Below are positions 20,849 through 26,073 of a stretch of DNA of 26,073 bases, piece by piece. Location: the IMG/VR virus record IMGVR_UViG_3300027987_000201, positions 1 through 26,073 of that record. The stretch is one strand, 5' to 3'. A program made the position numbers and the translations under genes. Position 1 is the first letter of the stretch, and the number at the start of each line of letters is the position of its first letter. The notes beneath the pieces were generated by a model. That model ran no database searches. It had not been told where the DNA came from and worked only from the letters and a program-made list of their open reading frames with translations. This DNA is from a virus.

Positions 20849-22618
20849 ATGGCGATCCAGTTAGGTAGTGCATACGGAAAAGTCTCGCTTGATGTCAAGG
20901 GGTTGAAGAACGGTGTTCAGCAGGGCGTTGCAGACCTTGGCAAATTGCAGAAGGCTGGCACACTGCTCGGTTCCACGCTGAAGAATGTTGGTAATAAACT
21001 CACGCTTGGCGTCACGCTTCCCATCGCTGCAATGGGTGCTGCATCCATCAAAGCAGCATCTGACTTCGAAGAGACGAAGAACAAGGCCGTTGTTGTCTTT
21101 GGCCAGATGGCTGATCAAGTGGTTGCCAATGCGAACAAGGCAGGCACTGCACTTGGTCTGAGCCGCACGCAATATCTTGATTATGCATCTTCTCTCGGAG
21201 CGGCCTTCACCGCTGGTGGACTTGGTATCGAAGAGTCGACGGCGCTAGCTGAGCAGGCGGTCAAGCATTTCGCAGATCTGGCCAGTTTCCACAATGCGCG
21301 TGTGGAGGATGTCGCTGCAGCATGGCAGTCCGCCATCCGCGGACAATATGAACCGATCCAGCGTTATTTCCCATTCATCACGAATGAATATCTCAAAACC
21401 TATGGAACGGCCAATGGACTGGTGGATGCCAACACAAAGAACCTGACAGCCAACCAGCGCGCCATCATCCTGAATGCGATCGCACTGGATGAGAAACTGA
21501 ATCCTGCCATCGATGACTTCGCCGAAACTTCTGGCGGACTGGCCAACCAGGGACGCATCCTTCAGGCACAATGGCAGAATGCATTAATCACGTTGGGACA
21601 GAATCTATTGCCGCTCGCCCTCAAACTCGTTACGTTCTTGAACAGTTTGCTTGAAAAATTCAACCAGCTCAATCCCACACAACAAAAGATGGTGATCGGC
21701 TTCCTTGCGATCGCTGCAGCGATCGGTCCTATATTGAGCCTGTTTGGAACACTCATAACCACGGCCACAAGCTTGATCGGTCTATTTGGCTCTGGAGGGT
21801 TGCTTGCAGGTGCGGGAACTGCCATTGCGGGGCTTGGTACAACGATCACAGCCACGCTCATCCCTGCCATCGCTGCCGTTGGCTCGGCCTTATTGCCCAT
21901 ATTGATCGTCCTGGCGGCGATTGCGCTCACGGTCGGGCTCGTGGCATTGGCATGGAAATATAACTTCCTTGGGATGCGCGATAACGTCAACATGTGGATC
22001 AAGATCGTCACCAACCTGTGGAAAGCATTCACTGCCTTCCTGCGCGGCGATACTGAGGCCGCCACCGAATACCTGCAGGAGGCATGGCAGGCCTTCGTGG
22101 ACCGCTTCAATCAGATCTTCGAGAAGATCTTCAACATTCAGAACGCATGGCAGAGGTTCACCGAATTCCTGCGCAATGCATTGGCAAAGACCGTTCAGTT
22201 CATCCGTGACAGCTTCTCGCGCATCGACTGGTCGCTGGTGGGGAAGTTCATCCTGCAGGGCATCGCCAACGGCATGTTGTTGGGCATCCCTGGTCTGATC
22301 GTCATGGCTGGAAAGGTGGCATCTTCTGTTTTGGATACGATCAAAAAAGACCTTGGTATTGCATCTGAAAGTAAAAAATTGAAAGAAGCTGGAATGTGGG
22401 CACGGCGTGGCTTTTATTCTGGCTTCCTTGGAGGTCCCTCTGCCGAAGATACAGCACGCGCGCTTGTCAAGCCGATCATGAACAATGGAGGCTCGCGCTC
22501 TCAGACCGTGAACAATTATTTCAGCGGCGGCGTCACCACAAGACAAGTGAGTGGAATGATCGATGAGAAACTCGATACATTTGCCGATACGATCATCTCA
22601 TCATTACAGGGAACCTAG
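20849..22618 (+). CDS. tape measure protein, 589 aa
   Basis: The N-terminal ~200 residues (KVSLDVKGLKNGVQQGV, IKAASDFEETKNKAVVVFG) are a classic tape measure start with the ASDFEE motif. Hydrophobic segments lie at about 285-370 (GFLAIAAAIGPILSLFG, ALLPILIVLAAIALTVG), as in proteins that reach the host membrane, and coiled helices follow. The C-terminal end (SQTVNNYFSGGV) fits the assembly tip. At the usual ~0.15 nm per residue, 589 residues predict a tail of roughly 85-90 nm, rather short for a siphophage. ATG 20849 follows the T-like stop directly. It ends in TAG. Confidence 0.9.
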   Translation: MAIQLGSAYGKVSLDVKGLKNGVQQGVADLGKLQKAGTLLGSTLKNVGNKLTLGVTLPIAAMGAASIKAASDFEETKNKAVVVFGQMADQVVANANKAGTALGLSRTQYLDYASSLGAAFTAGGLGIEESTALAEQAVKHFADLASFHNARVEDVAAAWQSAIRGQYEPIQRYFPFITNEYLKTYGTANGLVDANTKNLTANQRAIILNAIALDEKLNPAIDDFAETSGGLANQGRILQAQWQNALITLGQNLLPLALKLVTFLNSLLEKFNQLNPTQQKMVIGFLAIAAAIGPILSLFGTLITTATSLIGLFGSGGLLAGAGTAIAGLGTTITATLIPAIAAVGSALLPILIVLAAIALTVGLVALAWKYNFLGMRDNVNMWIKIVTNLWKAFTAFLRGDTEAATEYLQEAWQAFVDRFNQIFEKIFNIQNAWQRFTEFLRNALAKTVQFIRDSFSRIDWSLVGKFILQGIANGMLLGIPGLIVMAGKVASSVLDTIKKDLGIASESKKLKEAGMWARRGFYSGFLGGPSAEDTARALVKPIMNNGGSRSQTVNNYFSGGVTTRQVSGMIDEKLDTFADTIISSLQGT

Positions 22619-22620
22619 CC

Positions 22621-23007
22621 ATGCCACAAGCCGATTTTGAAATTGGTACCGATTATGGATCACTCACGAACATCGAGTCGCTTGCCACGCCTTTGGAACT
22701 GCCGAAGAGCGAATACTTCCCTTATGCCCGCACCGTGAACCTTGGTGATGGCGGTAAAAGGGGAGTGGGCTTCCCGATGGCTTCATGGACGTTCGCCCTG
22801 CTCACCGTGGAACAACGTGACCAGCTCAAGACCTTCTGCCCTGATGCTTCAGGCGAGGTGTACATCCGCACGAAGCTGAACGATGATACCTATGCCGCCT
22901 TCAAAGCGGTGATGATCTGGCCAGAGAACGAAGACCGCTGGTATGGAGTGAAACGCAATTATCAGATCGTGTTTCGCAATCTTATCCCGCTGGGTGGAGG
23001 CTCATGA
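22621..23007 (+). CDS. minor tail protein, probable distal tail component, 128 aa
   Basis: A small beta-rich protein with WTFALLTVEQRDQLKTFCP and EDRWYGVKRNYQIVFRNLIP. The order tape measure, this gene, large tail-tip protein matches the position of distal tail or tail-tip connector proteins in siphophages. I do not recognise a specific family. ATG 22621 comes 2 bp after the upstream TAG, with AGGGA at normal distance. The stop overlaps the next start (ATGA), and GGAGG near the end serves that gene. Confidence 0.55.
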   Translation: MPQADFEIGTDYGSLTNIESLATPLELPKSEYFPYARTVNLGDGGKRGVGFPMASWTFALLTVEQRDQLKTFCPDASGEVYIRTKLNDDTYAAFKAVMIWPENEDRWYGVKRNYQIVFRNLIPLGGGS

Positions 23008-25973
23008 GCGCTCGCGCATTGACATCCCCCGAACTGGCATTGCTGCGCTCGAGCACGCAATTCACGAAGCTGTACCTGGCCATTCATAAGCCGAATGTCA
23101 TTTACACGGCCTTGCTGAACGGCGTGCCTGCATCGAACGATCAGGTCTATGAGATCACCTTTGACAACGGCTCGGGCACGCTGGCGAACGTCACTGCAGG
23201 GATGACGCTGTACGTGGGCACCTCGGCAGGCGCGTATGACCTCGGCATGTGCCGCATCCGTAAGGCACCGATCGCTGGCACGTTCTACATCGGTCTCACC
23301 AGTGAGATCACATGGGCGGATAATTGTTATCTGACTGTGGTGGATGATTTTGACCTGTGGCCAAAACATGCCACCATCGCATCATCCGTGCTCAGCATGG
23401 ATGTGGACGTTGCCTACTCAGACCAGCATGAAAATTTCCATCCTGTGCCGATCATGGGTCCGCATGCGGTAGCCTGGCTCGATCTTCCAGTCATTGATGT
23501 GGACTTTGATGCCGCAGATTCATGGGTGTTTGATTCAACCATCTCAGCTTATTCATGGTCCGCGCCTGGTGCATCCGCCACCAGTGGTCTGACGACTGCC
23601 ACGCCCACAATCACCTACAACGCCGCTGGAATTTATCGCGTATATTGCACGGTCACAGCCGCGAACGGCAAGACCACAACAGGCGTGCGGCATGTCTTCG
23701 TTTACGATCGAAGCGACAACGGCCCTTCAACCGTCTTCCAGCTCGCGCAATGTTATGCCGATTACGATGCAGGCGGCTGGATGTTCGATATGGAAATGCA
23801 GGCCGAAGCCTCGCTCACCGATATCCGTGACCGTTCGCTGGTTGTGCTCTTCGCTGAGGATTGGTATGGGACCACGAAACAGAGCATCGGTCCGATCACG
23901 AACCGCGAAAATATCGTCTGCGTGGGGCGTGTTGTGGGAGAATCCATCCGCTGGGACCGCGAGACAGGCCGCGTCCACTTCACGGTGCAGGGAGCGCAAT
24001 ACTGGCTGGGCAAGATCAAGGCCTTCCCCATCGAAATGCAGTTCGCAACGGATACGCCCGACAATTGGAGCGTGATGCCAGAGATGACCGTTGACCGCAT
24101 GTTATGGCATACGCTTTACTGGCATTCGACCGCCATCGAGACGATGGACTTCTACCCGACCGAAGACACGCGCTACCTGCCAGAGGGGAAGACCCTCGCA
24201 TCATCTCTTTGGGGACAACTGCTCGATGTTGCAACCAGCCGCCTGCTCGCCTCATGCGGTGTGGACCGCTTCGGAAGGCTCATCGCGCAGATCGATCCCC
24301 AGATGGTGCCAGAAGCCGATCGCACCTGGTCCACCGTGATGGATCTGACCGCCGATGACTGGCAGGAAGGCATCGACCTGCAGCGCGTCACCGTGCAGGA
24401 TATTTCACTCATCACCCTCAGCTCGCAATTATGTGATGCCAGCGGCGCGGTGGTTACGCTTTACAGCCTTTCACCAGGTCACGTGCCGCGGCGTTATGGG
24501 GAACCCATGGCCATTGACCGCCTGCTGGCGGCTTCGCAGTCTGAGAGCAATTCATTGGCTGGACTCGCGCTCGGCTGGCATACGAACCCATATCCAGAGA
24601 TCCCCGTCAACATGGCGATGAACAACCGCATGATCGATCTCTGGCCGCATCAATTCTGCGGGCTGACCATCGCCGAGGAAAACACGCCGCGCGAGATCGC
24701 CTTCGATGGAAATCTCATCCCGCGCCGCGTCAGTCTGTTCTTCGACGGCGATTCGGGCTGGATGCATTCTGAACTTAACTTCGAGGCAGAGACCTTCGAA
24801 GAGATCAATACCGATGGCGATATCCCCGATGTGGACGATACCTCCGTCCCGCCGTTTCCTCACATCAACTTCCCCGATCTTCCCCCGCTTGAACCCGTCT
24901 TCCCTGGCGATGCGTCATCAACGCCCAGCGGTCCCCCGATCGCATTGGGTCTTGATGGAGGTAAAGGTGTATTGTTAACAGAAGACTTCAACAGCGATTC
25001 CCCCACCTTCAGGTTCTGGAATACTGGCATCGCATCTGGGAACCTGACCGCCTTATCAACGAATGGCATTGCACCGCACGCATTGCATTATTGCCCGAAT
25101 GGAGCCTTATATCTCGGAAGATATAACAATCCATATGTGGGGCAGGCATTTGGCGGGATCTATCGTGCCGATTCTCTTGGCGCAAAATGGGTGGAAGTGG
25201 TCGATGAAGCCTGGGTGCAGGATAATGAAGGGTTTTCAGGCGGTTCCCCTGTCATCCTTGGAATTGGGTTCAACCCCAACAAACCTGAAGAGATCGCTTT
25301 CATTGCGGGGAATGCCGATACCGATACGCTTCATATCTGGATCGGAAATGCATTGGATGGTTTTACACAAGGCGCTCTCATTTCAAGTTCAGCGTTCCAA
25401 TCTGGCGCATTGACCTTTGGCGGGGGCAATTGGGTATGGGATATGCACGGCAGCGGCTTTGAATATTTCATTGCCTTTTCCGAGGACGCTTCATCCATCG
25501 TCAATACATCTTCGAACATGGGTATTGGCATCCTTGGCGCGCACAGGCGTTTCGGTTCAAGCGCCAAGTTGATCAAAAAGCTCGGCACCGATTCTTATGG
25601 CCTTATCTATACAGATGATAATGGCGTTACACTCGATTCGATCTCGACCTCTCCCGAGCTGATGTCTGGCATCATGGCCTGTTCGCCTGATGGGTATATG
25701 ATGGCCTGTTGGCAGGCAGGATCTGCCAATAAAGGACGCTCATCCGATTTTGGGTATACATGGGGTGCATTGCCAAACCTGTCACCAGGCGGTGAATATT
25801 GCTGGTGCTGGGTTGGCGGTGTTGGGGTGGCATCCCGCTGGATCGCAGCACGCGGTTCCGTTTGGTATTCCCCCGATTGGGGAGAATCCTGGGAGGACCG
25901 CAGCGGAAACCTTCCCTTCCTGATTCCAGCGGGGCGTTTGATCACCCATATCGTTGTCCCAGGATATTTCTAA
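23004..25973 (+). CDS. large modular tail-tip/receptor-binding protein, 989 aa
   Basis: Residues 1-160 and 235-625 are beta-rich and probably form the tail hub and baseplate part. Residues 166-235 resemble a PKD-like immunoglobulin fold (YSWSAPGAS, TITYNAAGIYRVYCTV). A proline-rich linker around 625-655 (PPFPHINFPDLPPLEPVFPG) leads to a C-terminal domain with Asp-box motifs: TDDNGVT near 870, SSDFGYTW at 913-920 and SPDWGESW at 956-963. Asp-boxes mark BNR/sialidase-type beta-propellers, which bind or cleave glycans. I infer receptor binding at the tail tip; enzymatic residues are not identifiable by eye. ATG 23004 follows GGAGG. The stop TAA lies 1 bp before the next ATG. Confidence 0.75.
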   Translation: MSARALTSPELALLRSSTQFTKLYLAIHKPNVIYTALLNGVPASNDQVYEITFDNGSGTLANVTAGMTLYVGTSAGAYDLGMCRIRKAPIAGTFYIGLTSEITWADNCYLTVVDDFDLWPKHATIASSVLSMDVDVAYSDQHENFHPVPIMGPHAVAWLDLPVIDVDFDAADSWVFDSTISAYSWSAPGASATSGLTTATPTITYNAAGIYRVYCTVTAANGKTTTGVRHVFVYDRSDNGPSTVFQLAQCYADYDAGGWMFDMEMQAEASLTDIRDRSLVVLFAEDWYGTTKQSIGPITNRENIVCVGRVVGESIRWDRETGRVHFTVQGAQYWLGKIKAFPIEMQFATDTPDNWSVMPEMTVDRMLWHTLYWHSTAIETMDFYPTEDTRYLPEGKTLASSLWGQLLDVATSRLLASCGVDRFGRLIAQIDPQMVPEADRTWSTVMDLTADDWQEGIDLQRVTVQDISLITLSSQLCDASGAVVTLYSLSPGHVPRRYGEPMAIDRLLAASQSESNSLAGLALGWHTNPYPEIPVNMAMNNRMIDLWPHQFCGLTIAEENTPREIAFDGNLIPRRVSLFFDGDSGWMHSELNFEAETFEEINTDGDIPDVDDTSVPPFPHINFPDLPPLEPVFPGDASSTPSGPPIALGLDGGKGVLLTEDFNSDSPTFRFWNTGIASGNLTALSTNGIAPHALHYCPNGALYLGRYNNPYVGQAFGGIYRADSLGAKWVEVVDEAWVQDNEGFSGGSPVILGIGFNPNKPEEIAFIAGNADTDTLHIWIGNALDGFTQGALISSSAFQSGALTFGGGNWVWDMHGSGFEYFIAFSEDASSIVNTSSNMGIGILGAHRRFGSSAKLIKKLGTDSYGLIYTDDNGVTLDSISTSPELMSGIMACSPDGYMMACWQAGSANKGRSSDFGYTWGALPNLSPGGEYCWCWVGGVGVASRWIAARGSVWYSPDWGESWEDRSGNLPFLIPAGRLITHIVVPGYF

Positions 25974-25974
25974 A

Positions 25975-26073
25975 ATGCCGAATAAACTCACGGAATCACG
26001 CCTGCGCAAAACACTCAAAAAGACAGCGGCTCCACAAACGGGCTGGCTGGATGTCTTCCCTGCAGTGATCGGC
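25975..26073 (+). CDS. start of a further tail-region gene, truncated at the window edge
   Basis: ATG 25975 opens a frame of 33 codons that runs off the right edge (MPNKLTESRLRKTLKKTAA then WLDVFPAVIG). The start is basic and helical. There is no stop within the window. It lies directly behind the tail-tip gene, so it probably encodes another tail fibre, minor tail or host-interaction protein, but nothing more can be said from 33 residues. Confidence 0.4.
   Translation, partial: MPNKLTESRLRKTLKKTAAPQTGWLDVFPAVIG

Noticed and set aside
5630-22618. Global recoding of TAG as a sense codon
   Set aside because: TAG ends the nucleotidyltransferase (2457), large terminase (9796), capsid (12143) and tape measure (22618) genes at natural protein ends. 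Reading through them gives only short nonsense tails or long overlap with the next gene.
1-26073. tRNA or rRNA genes
   Set aside because: Noncoding stretches are short and accounted for by palindromes, promoter and terminator. No cloverleaf or rRNA-like sequence was seen by eye.

Overview
This window is a dense, almost entirely plus-strand block of a tailed double-stranded DNA phage with a siphovirus-type tail (or an intact prophage of one). It carries both terminase subunits, a capsid protein, portal, connector proteins, tail terminator, tail tube, tail chaperones, a tape measure and a tail-tip protein. No sheath gene, integrase, repressor, tRNA or bacterial housekeeping gene was seen. Genes are tightly packed, with ATGA or TGATG overlaps and short Shine-Dalgarno sequences, so the host is a bacterium. 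The intergenic palindromes of the CCCTCTCCC-NNN-GGGAGAGGG and GGTCTCGATA-type look like dispersed bacterial chromosomal repeats. With the moderate GC content they hint at an environmental, possibly Chloroflexota-like, host. That is an impression, not a demonstration.

Layout. Bases 1-4052 are an early or accessory region: the acidic tail of a truncated protein, a J-domain protein, two zinc-binding small proteins, an ASCH/PUA-like protein, a Pol-beta-type nucleotidyltransferase, unknown proteins and a pair of membrane proteins. Bases 4053-4799 hold most of the regulatory sequence. A set of long, mutually exclusive inverted repeats at 4087-4236 includes one pairing that would bury the ribosome binding site of the gene at 4237. 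It is followed by a near-consensus promoter, a candidate ~90-nt leader RNA and a strong intrinsic terminator (4606-4732). This promoter-terminator order sits directly in front of the lysis and structural genes and resembles the lambda pR'-tR' logic for late genes. Bases 4800-7501 are the lysis region: two small membrane proteins, a membrane/coiled-coil protein, and a GH25 lysozyme plus SH3-like endolysin cut by an in-frame amber codon, followed in the same frame by an unknown ORF.

Bases 7498-12143 carry the small and large terminase genes and one gene that fuses a T4 gp21-like prohead protease, a scaffold-like segment and an HK97-fold major capsid protein. A strong internal ribosome binding site and ATG can release scaffold plus capsid without protease. 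Bases 12233-15231 interrupt the head genes with a four-gene cassette: a GT-A glycosyltransferase, a Maf/DUF115-like glycosyltransferase and two class I methyltransferases. It may decorate the virion or another glycan. Bases 15233-20848 hold the connector proteins, a displaced portal gene, a MuF-like minor head protein with unusual base composition, tail terminator, tail tube and a chaperone pair in overlapping frames. Bases 20849-26073 hold the tape measure, a distal tail protein, a large modular tail-tip protein with a PKD-like domain and a C-terminal Asp-box (beta-propeller-like) region, and the start of one more gene.

The observations most worth checking are the switchable hairpins at 4087-4236, the promoter-leader-terminator unit, the amber-interrupted endolysin frame, the nested protease-scaffold-capsid gene, and the palindromic repeats placed just upstream of start codons.
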